Part shown: one piece after another, positions 12,446 to 25,500 of the stretch
Numbering within the stretch: the stretch's first letter is position 1
How the letters are laid out: each line of letters opens with the position of its first letter
Assembly: GCF_001039355.2 (NCBI RefSeq)
Contig: NW_019775441.1
Coordinates: 262,312 to 326,311 of the forward strand
Origin: Lingula anatina
Lineage: Eukaryota; Brachiopoda; Lingulata; Lingulida; Lingulidae
Direction: 5' to 3'
Length of the DNA stretch: 64,000 bases
The notes under the pieces: generated by a model
What the model was told of the DNA's origin: nothing
The model's database searches: none
Seen by the model: the letters and a program-made list of their open reading frames with translations, nothing else
Program-made: the position numbers and the translations under genes

Positions 12446-13454
12446 ACAGGGCGCCCTCTTCCGGGTGGCAGGTAAAAGAGGCATGGAGATTTATGAAAAC
12501 AGTAATCGCCGAACATGTATTTTTACATAATGTGGGTGTGACTTCAATCCTATAAAACCACGCAGAAAGAGGGCAGTGTGTCACTCGTCCGCTGACCAAT
12601 GGACTGGAAATGGACTGATATATATGACTGCTGTGCTTGACAGATATAAGTTAGATGTATATTTATTTGATGATAAGTAGCTTTGAGCAAAAATGAGGGG
12701 AAAATTCTGCCAACTGACATTCAATCACCTCAGAAACAGCTCATCTAATAAACCCTATTTTATATACATGTGCTTTAGTAACCCCTCCCCCCCCCCCAAC
12801 ACACACACACACACACACACACACATTCCTTGGATGTGTCAGTTTGCACCGAGTAGCATTTACGTCATACTTAATATATATATTCATTTATTTATTCACA
12901 TATCTCCTTGCATTTCTGACCAAAAATTAGATAACATTCCAAAGAAATTGCAAAATTGCAAATAAGAAGTTTATTGTCCTTCACATGACCTGAGCTCGAG
13001 CCAACCGCTATGTCAAATATTTTCTCCGATCCGTCACCTCAAATCCTTCACATTCATTTTTGTTCTTTACCTCCATGTGGTTACCGTTGTCCTAGAACAC
13101 CTTGATATTTATCGGGTTTAATAAATATATGTATTTATGCGAGAAGGACATCCAGTTCACATACAGTGCAATCTGCAGTTGATACATGTAATTTAGTCTG
13201 CGAACTATTAGCATTTAAAATGAACCATCATTATCTTCAATAGCATGTGGTTAGTTTTCGCCACTGATTAGAGCTGCATATCAACACAGAGTTTAAGGAA
13301 GTAGAGTATGCTATTTAATTTGCATAATTATGTGATTAACATAATTACATAATTCTTGTACAGAAGTGCACGGGTGCACTTTAGGGACATCTTTTTCGTC
13401 CTTTTCCGCTTCCTTAAATGAAAAAGCGACAAAAGTACCGTCAGCATTTTAGAA

Positions 13455-13460
13455 AATAAA
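13455..13460 (+). terminator. candidate polyadenylation signal of copy B
   Basis: AATAAA inside a block (GCATTTTAGAAAATAAAGTA) conserved with copy C at the corresponding place, about 1 kb after the stop codon. Conservation between copies supports it; the cleavage site is not known. Confidence 0.5.
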
Positions 13461-14436
13461 GTATCGGCAGATTTGAAATTGCTAGCTTTTGTCTTGTTGT
13501 CTCTTTACTCATATATATTGTTTTTTTTGTTTGTTTGTTTGTTTTTTGTTTTTTTTGGGGGGGGAGTGTTAATAAGTACATCATCCAATGCGTTACCTTG
13601 TACCTTTACACCTTTCCAGTTGTAGTCGAGTGTGAAATGGAAAACAGTTACATTTTTGTAAAAAAGAACGTTTATTATTAAATTCATTGTATCTGATAAA
13701 GCAGTGATATAAGTGGGTCAGAAAATTACTGTTAAGCTTACTGCTGAACTGTTTGATGATACATGTATATGCACTTTCTTTGTATTCTGAAAATATAAAA
13801 CTTAAATCAACAGCCATTACAGACTTTTGTTGGACCAGCATCGAAGATTCTTTCTATTTTTCTTTCTTTGTTTGTTTGTTTAAGGAGAGGGAGGGGCTTT
13901 GTTATCAACTTTTTTATATTTAGTGAAGCATTCTCAGCGTATTTGTCAAATGAAAACTCTAGAGACTCCCTGGAATCTCTAATAACTAACATCATTTTAG
14001 AACCACGTCTAAGTCTCACATCCGAGCAAGGCGTGACGTCACTTTTTCACTTTCCTTTTTTTTTCTTTTACATTTCATAACACACGCACATACATGTTAA
14101 CCATCACCCCCGTGTCCCTTTAAAGCATATTTGACAACAGGCACCTACAATATTGTAGCACACAGACAGTTTACATTTATGGCATAACAGGGTTCTAACA
14201 ACATCCAGATGGTTTTACGCGCCCTTTCGATGGCAAGGTGTTAATTTCTTCTTCCATTATGGTCAGCGGCACAATTACCTGGGCCCCGTAACTCAAAAGC
14301 ATTGCGTATGGCAAATACCGATATCACACAGAGGCTACAATGTATTATATGGGGCGAGTATGGGCGAGTTATGGAATCGAGACGCTTGCGCTCGGTCGGT
14401 CGCAATGAGCGATGCTTTCGAGTTACAGGGCCCTGG

Positions 14437-14640
14437 TCAGTCCTATACGTGGCTCAACCTGCTTGATTTACGTAGCTTAATAGAGCCCGCTTCCTAAATT
14501 ATGTTAATAATCATTCCCTTTCGTTTGATCAGATAGTAGGGCGTATGGTAATTTATACAGAGACGGTGCATGTTTATAAGCACGGTATTTCCTACTAACG
14601 AACGTCTATGATCATTATCTGAGGCACGGGCTTTATAAGA
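14437..14640 (+). promoter_or_regulatory. promoter region of copy C with TATA box
   Basis: Counterpart of the copy B promoter. TTATAAGA lies at 14633-14640, about 90 bp before the start codon, with the same upstream landmarks (GATCAGATAGTAGGGCGTAT, AAGCACGGTATTTCCT). Confidence 0.65.
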
Positions 14641-14723
14641 GACCGCGCAGACCTGCCTCTGGACACCTCGCCGTTCCCCTTGGTTCAAGAAAACGACTTT
14701 TCCTGATACAACTGTTATTCAAC

Positions 14724-17700
14724 ATGGGTAAGTACGAACATTTCCATTTTCGCAGGATTTAGTTCATCTTTAAGACAGAGTGTGTATACATTTCATCTTT
14801 TAACAGTTTCATTATTTTAATTTCGATAAAGGTGGTTGTGGCGCTAGCGTTGTTGAATTTCTCTTTTTAATTTTCATTCCATTTTAGACATATTGTAGCT
14901 CTTTTTCCAGTCTCTTAAGTAACTTTATGTACTCCTGTTTTCATGTGTTTTATATAAAAGTTTTGCCCGATATTGGTTTAAAAACAAATTGCGCTTTTGC
15001 ATTATTTATCATCAGTGAGCCATACCTGAATATCATATACTTGATATGGACTATTTTTTAAAACATTAAAACGTGAACCTATTGTTAACCATGTTTCTCA
15101 TGATTTCAGCTACTGCGGTATTCAATGAGTGTACTCTTACGGGTCAACCCTATGCTAACGTCAGCGAGGCTTGCAATGGAGGGGTCTGTACCTACAGTCC
15201 TCTCTTCTTACTCTTTACTGCCTCGGCGTTGCGCTGCCTTTGTCCCTCGGGTCTAATACCAGAATATACAGATATTAACAATGTGACGTGTAGACCGAGT
15301 AAGTAAACTTTCTTATTTTTTTCTAACCGTTAATACGACCGTATTTAGAAAATAGAATCCATAAGTTTTCAAATATTACAGATAATGGTACCCATCTAGA
15401 GGCACGGGAGAGCCGAGGGACTTCTTGGCTGTTTTACACGGACTAAAATCGGAGTCATGCTTATATTGTATTATATTATATTTTAGTACCTACTATGTTT
15501 TATTATTGTTCCTTTGAAATTCGGATGCAACACAAATACCCAGGGTTGCTTTTGTTCTCACAAGAAGATAATGTATATCAAGCATTGGGATGACGAAATT
15601 TGAAAAAAAAAAATCACCTAAGCATGATTCAAGGATTTTTTTTTTTAAGTTTATTAAATTGTAACAGAATAATTCCGAGTGCCAGGAATGGGGCTCGAAG
15701 GAAAACTGGTTCGCGGGTACTCTTGTCATTATTTCATTTTTCATTTGTGGTTCGTTCGTTTGTTCGTACAAGTTGTATCTCAAATTATTTGACACATTTT
15801 TGATAAAAGGTTCAAAAGGGCAGAAAAACACCCCGATTGGAATGAAATGATGAACATTTCAACTGAATTTCGGTCTCTTCACTTCACTTCGCTTCACTTC
15901 ACGTCACTTCACTTAAACTGTAACTCAACTTAACTCAATTAAATTCAATTTTACTTACGGTCTCTGCTCTCCGAGTGCTCACTAGCTTATTGAGAATAAT
16001 CTGTATTTGATTTTGTGTATTTCAGTTTCTGGAACTCAGTGTCGATCGGACTTTGACTGTAACTCGAGGACAACAGATTGTCTGGGTATCAGTATGGGCA
16101 ACCCGACCTATTTTGAAGGCACCGGTATTCAATCACCATATTCTGCGGATTTGGCTACATTCTTGTCTGTAAGTATTCTCACACTCACTATTTGAAGCGT
16201 TATAGGTTGTAACAAAGACCACAGCCTACGGGTCATAATAGATAATCAAGGGTGGATCCAGGATTTAAAGGGGGAGGGTCCGCGGATGCGAAGCCGCTGA
16301 ATACCCCCTAAAATTTTTGGGAATTTAGAGGGCGAACGATGCCATTTGGTACTGATTAGAACTATGATTCAGCTAGTAAAAATTCTAATTACAATAGGGG
16401 ACCAGAAATCGAAAGGGGGGGGGAGATCAGGACCCCCTGAACCCCCCTCTAAATCCGACACTGATAATAATAATAAGAAGAATTCAAAGTTGCTATCAAT
16501 TTTAAGCCATACATTGTACAAATTTTTTGTAAATAATGTTACGTTACACATTAAATATAGACAAAATGTGAGGGCGAATTTTTGGTGTAAATTTGAAGTA
16601 GTTAATTAGCATGAGAGCAGTTTGCCATTTCATTTTCTTTTTTATTTAAAAGTACACACATGTATGTGCATTCTATGTGATTTTTTTTTCTGTCTAGAGT
16701 AAATATTATGTGCATTTCTTTATCGACACAGGTTTATTCGACAGATACACAATTAACTTTGGAAATTATAGATTCAGTGTTTTATCTTAGTCGTGAAATG
16801 TACATGATATTGAAATGTTGGCACAATAATGACAATACTGGAGAATGCTTTTAGTAAGAAAATAACTCATACATTCACGCTCCGAGTACGCCCCAAGTCT
16901 GTGTTAATATAACGCAATTGAAATATTGGTAACGAAACAGAGAGATTACACGTACACAAACTTTAACTCTATGTATAATCTCTAAGATAATCTAGAGCTA
17001 CAGTACTCAGTACTTAAGTTCCTGATATGCTAATTCAGTATTGTACTTTTGTAGGTAAATACTAAGCAAAATATCATTACTGAGTTTCTTTTGCTTCCAG
17101 CCTGTTGTATCAATTTTATGTGGCTTCAACGACAGGCTGATTGTTGACACAACCCGTATTTACCAATGTCAGGGCGGGAGCCTTACGGCCATTGGCTCGT
17201 GTGAGGACGTCGGTGGAAGTAAGTGTTTATTGGTGAATATATCACGTGGTATATCAGAAACTGGATTGCGATCAGAGGGAGTAATGTTAAATTTAAAAAT
17301 ACTTTCAATGTCATGAGAAGGTTTTCTATGTACGTGGTGAAATCTGGAAATTCTTTGTGAGTGAAGTAATAATGCCTCTGTTTATACGGATCAATGTCCC
17401 AAATTATCAAAGAATAAAATAGGGGGGCTTTAGGACAGTAAAATATGTCTTAAGTAGATGAAACGTGCTCCTGTAGGTATAACGTATTCATGCCTCTAAT
17501 TAAAACAAGAGAGCGCGAAGGTTAAGGTCGCTAAAATTTGTAAATGAGAGGCTAATATAAACCCTACTTGTTTTTCCACGATAATAAAGTAAATGGGAAA
17601 GCTTAGGATGCCAGAAACCTGTGTACTGGTATCGCTTGAAATAGAGCTGTTCGTCAGGAACAGGAAAAAAATCAATCATCTAAAGTTGGCTTTTTCACCT

Positions 17701-18162
17701 TTGGCAAAGCGGCCTTTTGATCACACGCTGTTGAAAGTTGCAATATACATGCATCTAAATATAAAAAAATTGACTTCGGTTTTCTCCGACGAGGCAACAA
17801 TAAATTGCTTAAGTACAGAAATGAACAAATAGACAATTAAATGAGACAATTACGTTACTAAAGAATTGGCTTATAAATGATAATTATCCAACTCTTTGTT
17901 AAACGATTGCTATCAATCGATAGAATATTAACACGGACCCTTATACGTGACTCATTATTTTCTGGGATAAATTTATTCAATTCACTTATCATTTGTTTCA
18001 GTTCCGCCTACTTCAACAATCTCTACTGAAACCGCTCCTCAGGCTCTCCGCCGTGACCTGTTCAGAATTCTATTATTCCCACGGGCCACAGGCACGGTAA
18101 CAAACGGTAATCCAGTCAGCTACTATTTCCTCAACACTTTGAGCAGCCTAATCCCCTTTTAA
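14724..18162 (+). CDS. copy C: five-exon gene for a 204-residue Cys-rich protein, paralog of copy B
   Basis: Model: exon 1 14724-14727 (ATGG), exon 2 15110-15298, exon 3 16026-16168, exon 4 17101-17218, exon 5 18002-18162 (TAA). Exons 2, 3 and 4 have exactly the lengths of copy B (189, 143, 118 bp); exon 5 is two codons shorter. All 12 cysteines and the blocks CLGISMGNPTYFEGTG and CGFNDRLI are kept, while exon 5 is the least conserved. Splice acceptors and branch-point-like TTAAC before exon 2 are shared. As in copy B, the spliced start MATAVFNEC lacks a clear signal peptide. Function unknown; a role outside the cell is inferred from cysteine content only. Confidence 0.7.
16250..16480. repeat. 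possible non-autonomous element in intron 3 of copy C
   Basis: A G/C-rich block begins with GTGGATCCAGGATTTA and ends with a related inverted sequence (TAAATCCGACACTG). It interrupts the alignment with the intron of copy B. The ends are imperfect and no target-site duplication is clear. Confidence 0.35.
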
Positions 18163-18802
18163 ACGGGGCGCCCTTTTCAGGGTAGCAGGCCGTTAAAACG
18201 TGGAGATTGAAAAACATTTATCGCGGACAGTGCCTGTGACTTCAATTTGATAATCCCACATAGGAAGAGGACAATGTGGTACTCGTATGGTGGCTGGTGG
18301 ACTGTAAATGGACTGATTTATTTCTGCTGTGCTTGACAGATAGATGTATATAGTTCTTTATATTTGGTGATAAGACTTTTTTGAGAAAAAATGAGGGGAA
18401 AATTCTGCCAACTCACATTCAACCACCCCTGAAACCCCTTAACCAACTAACCCTATTTTGTGTACTTTCGTAACCCCCTCTCCCCAATCCCTGGATGTTA
18501 TCGTAAATTTACATTTGATTATTCATTCTGCAATCCATTATCATTTCAAATAAACCACCATGGCCTTCAGCGTCATGTGGTTATTTCTCGTCATTGGGTG
18601 GTGGATGTAGGGATTAAATGTGCTTATCTTCGCAGAGTTTAAGGAAATAGAGTGTGTTATTTGATTTGCATAATTACATTGTTAAAGTTAACGCATGCTG
18701 ATTTTTATAGTGGTTTACATGTGCATTTAAGAGGTATAAATTTCGCCCTTTTCGTTTCCTACGTCGTCGAAAAGCGACAAAAGTATCTGTAGCATTTTAG
18801 AA

Positions 18803-18808
18803 AATAAA
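18803..18808 (+). terminator. candidate polyadenylation signal of copy C
   Basis: AATAAA in the block conserved with copy B (GCATTTTAGAAAATAAAGTA), about 640 bp after the stop codon. Confidence 0.5.
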
Positions 18809-19359
18809 GTATCGACAGACAAGTTTTGTCTAGTTGTCTTTTACACCTTTTTAAGGAGTGCCAGTAAACTAGTGCATGATTCACAGTGTTATCAATGAAG
18901 TGAACAAACAGTTACATTTTTGTAAAAGAAAAAAACGTTCGTTATCAAATGCCTAATAGCTGATAAAATGCTATACATAATTATAATAAAAACAACAATA
19001 ATAATAATAATTTATTTCAGCTAATAATGTTACGCGCAAACATTCATAGCTGTCTATGCTACTTCTACATGTAATTCTACTAGAGTAATGTAAAAAAAGA
19101 AAAAAATAGTAATATGAAATAACTATGTCAAAAAAAACTTTGTTTAGCTTGCTGCTGAACTGTTTGATGATATGCATCGTCTTTGCACTATATCATTAAC
19201 GGGACAAAACATCTCAATCTCGCAAAAACGTCTCTACTACAGACTATATATTAATCGGCTGCCTTCTAACCCCAGTCAAATCTTCTATGCGGCAGTGTCA
19301 CTTCAAAATTTTGATTTTTTGTTTTCTTTACTTCTCGCATTTTTGATATCCAGTCAAAA

Positions 19360-21080
19360 GAATATATATGTCATGTATGGCTAAGACTCAGCTTAAGTTG
19401 GATTCTATAAGCAACCTTTTAACCTGAATCTTTAGTGGTAAGTTCTTTCAACAACAGTTAAATATCAAATTATCACATCATGCATTTCGGTTAAGAATAC
19501 AGCAGTTGAAATTATCTTAAATCTTTTAACCAAGTTTGAATCCAAAATTAGTGATGTCCACATTTTACCGACTTAAATCGGTTCTGAAATCTCTGAGTTG
19601 AAAACCATACTATCTTAAAAATCCTTGTCAGTTAGATCACGAATATATATGCATGAATAATGCATAGCTTGGTCCTATATTATTGGTCCTATATAATTAG
19701 ACACTACTGGCCATGTACTTTCTTTATCAGTCAAACGCTCCTAATCCATTACTGACCCCGACACCGCTGTGTCCACCGCTATTGGTGCAGCAGGACTTCC
19801 GCTTGGCCTGCGGGTCCTGTCGCCTGTCGCGAATCCCCTTCTTTTGGCAACGTCGCACCTCTTCGTTGGTCAACTTGGCAGCCCGCCAATTTTCTCCGTA
19901 CTCGTCTTTCTGTGTGGGCTCTGACATCTTGAAGGCACTGTAATGGCAAAGTAATGAATTCACGGACCGTATGTATCTGAATCTATAACACTACAGGTTG
20001 TTTGATTTTATCTCAGCTTTTTGTGAAATAAGAACTTTTTAAGGAGCTCAGTGACAAATACCAAATACAAGTGACCCCCATTAACTAGATACCCAACGTC
20101 AGGGTACAGTACAGTCATTTAAGAGAATGTCCTCCTTCCTTAATGTTTGGCCCATATCGACACACTTGAAAAAAGAAAAATCCAGCAGTTTGTCTGTCCC
20201 GGTACATTTGTTAACAGACCGTCTACGCAAGTTTGTCATACTACTTAAATGAGATGCGACATAACCTACCTTTCAGGCTGCTTGATAAAAGCAGGTCTTC
20301 ATTACGATATCAATACGATAAGATGATGCAACCTGACGCCGCCTTTTAAAAATTTAGATTTAAGATAAATGAAATTGCATTGATATAAATGAAGCAACGC
20401 CGACTTCTGTTCATATTCTGTGTTAGCCGAGTGGACGCAAAATGACTCAGTATTGTACAGACTGCCGTGCCCTTTGAAGGAAAAATAAGGAATGCATTGT
20501 TTATATCGATCAATCTTCTGGTGAGGTCAACCCGCTTTTAAACCGTTTTGTGGCCAAATATGTTAAACATTCCAGTGCCGGAGGTCGGAATCAAATTGAC
20601 ATTTTTGACTCTTGCATTGATGTTTTCAGGACTTATCTGGAAAAATTCGTTTTCTTTGCATGAAGAGCAACATGCGCAGTCAGGCTGTTATAAATTTATA
20701 TATATTTTGACACGTAGTCGGTTCAGTATGGATACGTAGGGTTAAGATTGGTTTTATTTATCTAATCCTTTTAATATGAAAAAATAGCAGTATATCCATG
20801 AGGTACTTATTTAAATATAACAAGACTAACACATTAGCATGCTTTTTGATGGGTATTGCATAATGTTACACATGGGAAATTGTCCCATTTAAGACCACAA
20901 TTTGGTCCAGTGTTAAAAAAAGACTAAAAAAAGAGAGCACCCTTGTTTGCATATTCATCGTGTAATTCCAAACAGGCGCCGTCTAAAATAAGCCTATCTC
21001 AATCTTAAAACCACAAGATCGTGATCAACCGGGCGACATGGCCATTCTACTTTCGTCTACATGTATTACATGGGGTGTGG
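19360..21080 (-). repeat. right arm of the diverged inverted repeat
   Basis: Mirror image of 6600-8140, with matching blocks listed for the left arm. The interval 19.70-20.24 kb has no clear partner in the left arm; it contains the small coding exon on the minus strand. Confidence 0.55.
19727..19927 (-). CDS. small hydrophilic protein or coding exon, 66 residues
   Basis: ATG at 19927 opens a frame of 66 codons ending in TGA (19727-19729). It begins MSEPTQKDEYGENWRAAKL and is rich in Arg, Lys, Gln and Asp. It ends in a Gly-rich stretch with a CC pair before it. The stretch has clearly higher GC than its surroundings and third-position G/C preference. A splice acceptor (ccattacag) lies 10 bases upstream of the ATG, so this looks like the second exon of a short gene with a non-coding first exon. 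No homolog is recognised. Confidence 0.4.
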   Translation of the reverse strand: MSEPTQKDEYGENWRAAKLTNEEVRRCQKKGIRDRRQDPQAKRKSCCTNSGGHSGVGVSNGLGAFD

Positions 21081-22449
21081 ATTTTTTTTTAGCTTCTCAG
21101 TCGGATAGATTGATAAAAACATCAGCCATCTAGTAGTTCAAGAAACATCTTCGGAAAGCTATATCACACGTCTGGTCTTTGTAATTCCGTTATCTTCGTG
21201 CTTTCAACAAAGTGCACTAGAAATTAAAGGGGTACTTTCAGGCAAATTGAGTGATTTGCCACTCACTTTAGCTCAAATACGGTATCCTTGTTATTTCACT
21301 AGCACTCGTTGGGTTATCTTCTTATAACGCGCCCTGTTTCTCATGATAAAAGATGCCGCTTAAATGTGATAAATGTTTTCTACAATTACCTTTTATAATA
21401 GGCCGTGATGCTTATAATGAACATCTCTTTCTTGCCTGGGTCATTCTACTTGATTGAAGTGTCAGTGCGACTACCTCATGCCATATATTTTATTTAGACA
21501 AGGCGCAGCAATGGCACCTCTAACTTCTTACTGTTTCTGACGTATTTTGGCGCACTCCCAGTATAATCCATCTTCATTAAGGGATTTTCTGGCAACATCT
21601 ATCAACTAAATGATATGAACCCACTAGAAGTGCCTTTGGTATCAAAAACAATATTGCTATGGGGCATCTATCATTTTAGAAAATGGGGCAATAAATAAAA
21701 TAAAAAGAAAGGGAGTAAAAATAAAAAAAGTGCTCATTGGATAGAGAAGAACACAGCTCTCAATATCCCTTAAATTTTCGACATCACATATTTCTTTGAC
21801 ATCCAGATTCAATATGCTGAATTATAATTATTGTTGAAAGTCTTTGAACTCACTGCATGCGTGTGCCTGTAGATGAGACTTTTTTCCACGACTGCTGTAG
21901 AGGTTGTTTGCGCATGTCTGAGGTTCGACCACAGCACGTGATCAAAATAAGTTGGAATATTCTTTCGAGTCACATCACTCCTTAGCCAGCCTCAATATCA
22001 TTTTCTCAACAACAAAAATGGCAGATTCAGATACCTCCCCCCCCCCTCCCATCCTTTCTTGGCATCATGATAGTTGTAACATCGATTTAGAAAGCAAAGA
22101 AAAAAGGCAACCAAAAGAAAAAAGACGTATTACTACCATGACGTTGCACTAATCAACAGCGTAATTCATTTCGACAAGAAATCTGATAAAATTAAAGCAG
22201 CAACAATTTATTTGCATAGCATTTTCTTTTTTTCGGAGCGGCATGATTAAGAAAATCGTTTTGTTTGCATGCCGATGTGACACTACATCGTGTATCCTAC
22301 AGTCACGATTAGATAAAAATGACAAAGATACCAGTATCAATAAAATACATCAAACTGACACAATTGACATCAGGGAAGCATTGAACCACACTGGGCTGCT
22401 ACTTGTAGAAGTAATTCATATACTGTACATCATAACTCTTCAAAATGCT
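21081..22449. other. intergenic, no gene seen
   Basis: AT-rich sequence between the inverted-repeat arm and the 3' end of the next gene. Open frames here are short and have no splice context. A short CCCCCCCCTCCC tract lies near 22040. Confidence 0.4.
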
Positions 22450-22455
22450 TTTATT
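22450..22455 (-). terminator. candidate polyadenylation signal of module gene 1
   Basis: AATAAA on the minus strand, about 60 bases after the stop codon of the ten-exon gene. Confidence 0.55.
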
Positions 22456-22515
22456 TCATGAGTTCGGTCACGTGTGGAGATCACAGAACCAATCTAAATT
22501 AGTAAGGCATTCTGT

Positions 22516-25500
22516 TTAATCTTTTACACAAATAGGGAACTGGCCGGTCCCTGGTCCCACTCCCACGGGTGGTGCCCCAACCGGTCCCCCCGGGCACTGG
22601 CACGTGGGCTGTCCACAGCCGGGCGGGGAGGTCACCACTGTCCTTGGCTCGCAATGGTATCCGGGATCACAGGTGATAAGCTGGGGAAAGATAATAAACA
22701 TATTAATTCATAAACTAATTAATGAGTCTAAATAAATAAATAAATAAATCAGGAAATGTCAACCGATGTGATAAATTAGTACAGTTGCATACATGTACCT
22801 GAAATAAGATGATTCAAACCTAAGCTTAAGATATTAGCAAATAAATGTATTTGATAAATATCCTCGGAAACTGCTCGCGATATTGGAAGAAAGGCAGGTA
22901 ATAAATAGGGTTAAAACATCATTAACGTAATAACAATCAGTCTTTTTCTCTACTTTTAAAACTGCAAAACAAAAACAGTTTCAAACTCACATCTGATATC
23001 CGTCGGGAAGGACGGGTGCAATACGTACCGCGCTGCAGTCTACAGTCGGACCTGGGGGACCAGGACACGGGTCGCGCACACATTCCAGTTTCTTGGCCAC
23101 TGGCTGGGGCACACACGTGCAGTCCCTGTTCTTTAAACAACACGGCGGAGGTGCGAACATTTTAGGCTCGCAGTGGTAGCCATCCGAGCATTTGATTAGC
23201 TGTAGATAGTATGAAAACAAACTCTATAAATTAAAAATATGTTCCTGTGTGGAGGATCTAAAAAGTATTTATGATACTATCATACAATAAATCTAATAGG
23301 CGAAGAATAATGAATAATGGGTTTGAATAATAAATGATAGGAAAATTTACGGCAAAACAAAAACAAAATAATTGGCGACAAAACTATTTAGCCGTAAAAA
23401 GATATACATAACCATCGACCAGGATCCAAATGCGCATGTCGCGTTATTTGTAATCTGGACCCTATATTTTTTTATAATAATGTCGCAAAACATTGAGGCC
23501 AAAAAAATCGGCATCTTCTTTTGTTCTGTGACATCGAAAGAGAGTAAAGAAGTTTTTTAAACCACCTACGTCCTCACACGGTCTCTGCACTGCTGGTACC
23601 GTGTTACACGGGGTAGGGACGCAGGTGGGGGGTGCCATCGTTGGCGTCGGTGGACATCTGCATCCGGGATTCTTATCGCAATTTGGTGGCGGGTTCACCC
23701 ATGCCGGCTCACAGTGCTGACCCTGGGGACACTGATTAACTAGTACCTGAATAAGGGGGAAATGTTGTGAGTCTAAATGATTCTCGATGCTTAACTCTTT
23801 TGAGAAGAAGCCTTCCATTGTACATTGAATCTTCTTATATTATATTATATTATATTATATTATATTATATTATATTATATTATATTATATTATATTATAT
23901 TATATAATGAGGCTCACCTCTTCACAACGCACAGGTGCAGTAGGTAGTGTCCCACACAAGGGTTTCAGTACACAGGTGGGCGGGGGGACAGGGGGGATGA
24001 CAGGACACTGACAGCGAGGACCGGATATACAGGTAGGCGTCGGGGTGTACCGCGCAGGTGTGCACTTGTAGTCTGGACCACACGTTTTGTGCTGAAATTA
24101 ACAACGAAGGAACTGATTATAAAATACAACTAAAATCTCACCAGTATTTTTTCTTTTTTTTTTTTTGTACCTTATTATTTAAAACTGCATGATTGAGAAT
24201 GGGTCGTAAGTAAGTAAGCAGAGTAGATAATTTTCCTACGAGTCAGAGATCACAGACTGAAAACTGAAATACGGGCAAAGTGTCCCGCCTCGGCCGCCAC
24301 TTCAATCGCTGGCTCAATTAACAGTTAAACATTTTAAACATGCAATAGGATGTTTGACGGCAGATGGAAATATACAGTTTATACAATATACAGAACATAT
24401 AGTAAATGCATCGTACGAATTAATAATGACATTTAATACCACTTAATACAAGTAATAAACGTACAGTGTATATGTAACTTACGTTTTCACACGGTTCTGG
24501 GTATGGAGTCTCTGTGGAACACTCAGGCAGTGGAATACAGGTGGGGAGAGGAGGGGGTGGACCGGGGGGTGGACAGACACACCTGGGTCCCTTAACACAC
24601 TGGTCAGCCGGCTGGTAATATGCAGGGTCACAGTAGTACCCAGCATCACAATTTGTCACCTGGTTAATGGAAAAGAAATTATTGTGTTTTTAGGCCACTA
24701 CAGGTTCAAAACGTGAATAAGGTGAAACGTTTGATATAAATTACTATAGATTNGGGGGGTGGACAGACACACCTGGGTCCCTTAACACACTGGTCAGCCG
24801 GCTGGTAATATGCAGGGTCACAGTAGTACCCAGCATCACAATTTGTCACCTGGTTAATGGAAAAGAAATTATTGTGTTTTTAGGCCACTACAGGTTCAAA
24901 ACGTGAATAAGGTGAAACGTTTGATATAAATTACTATAGATTTTAAAGGCACTACATGTTGTATTATACAACTTAAAGCATTATTTGTTTTTCAGTATTG
25001 TGGAAATACTGGAGAAATGTGACATTTCATCTACAATTATCATGCAAAGATTTGTATCAAGAAATGTGCTTATATCATTAATGTTCCCCATTCTTTCTCC
25101 CTCTATAACTTCTCACGGAAGGTAAACATTGACATCAAAGTTTTTCTAGATATTTGTCTGTCCGTTGTTTGACATCACATCGAACGTGCACTATACTTGT
25201 ATATATTCCATTAATAAAAAAAAATAACAGACAAATTTGTAAATACTGCTTTGAACCCAGCTTACACGTTCACACGGAACAGGACTTGGGGTTTGTGTTG
25301 GACACTCCGGTAGAGGAATACAGGTCGGGAGAGGAGGACCCACAGGGGGGCGGGGACAGACACATCCGGGCTTTTTGTCACACACGGGAGGCGGCTGGTA
25401 CCATGGCGGGTCGCAGTAATATCCAGCAGAACACGTAGTTACCTGTAAAAAAAAAAGAAAAAAAATTCTAAATGGTATGGATGACTGCATGGTTATCATC

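Noticed and set aside
24754-24850. Extra module exon in module gene 1
   Set aside because: Exact repeat of the neighbouring exon start joined by an N, with no donor side; most likely an assembly artefact.
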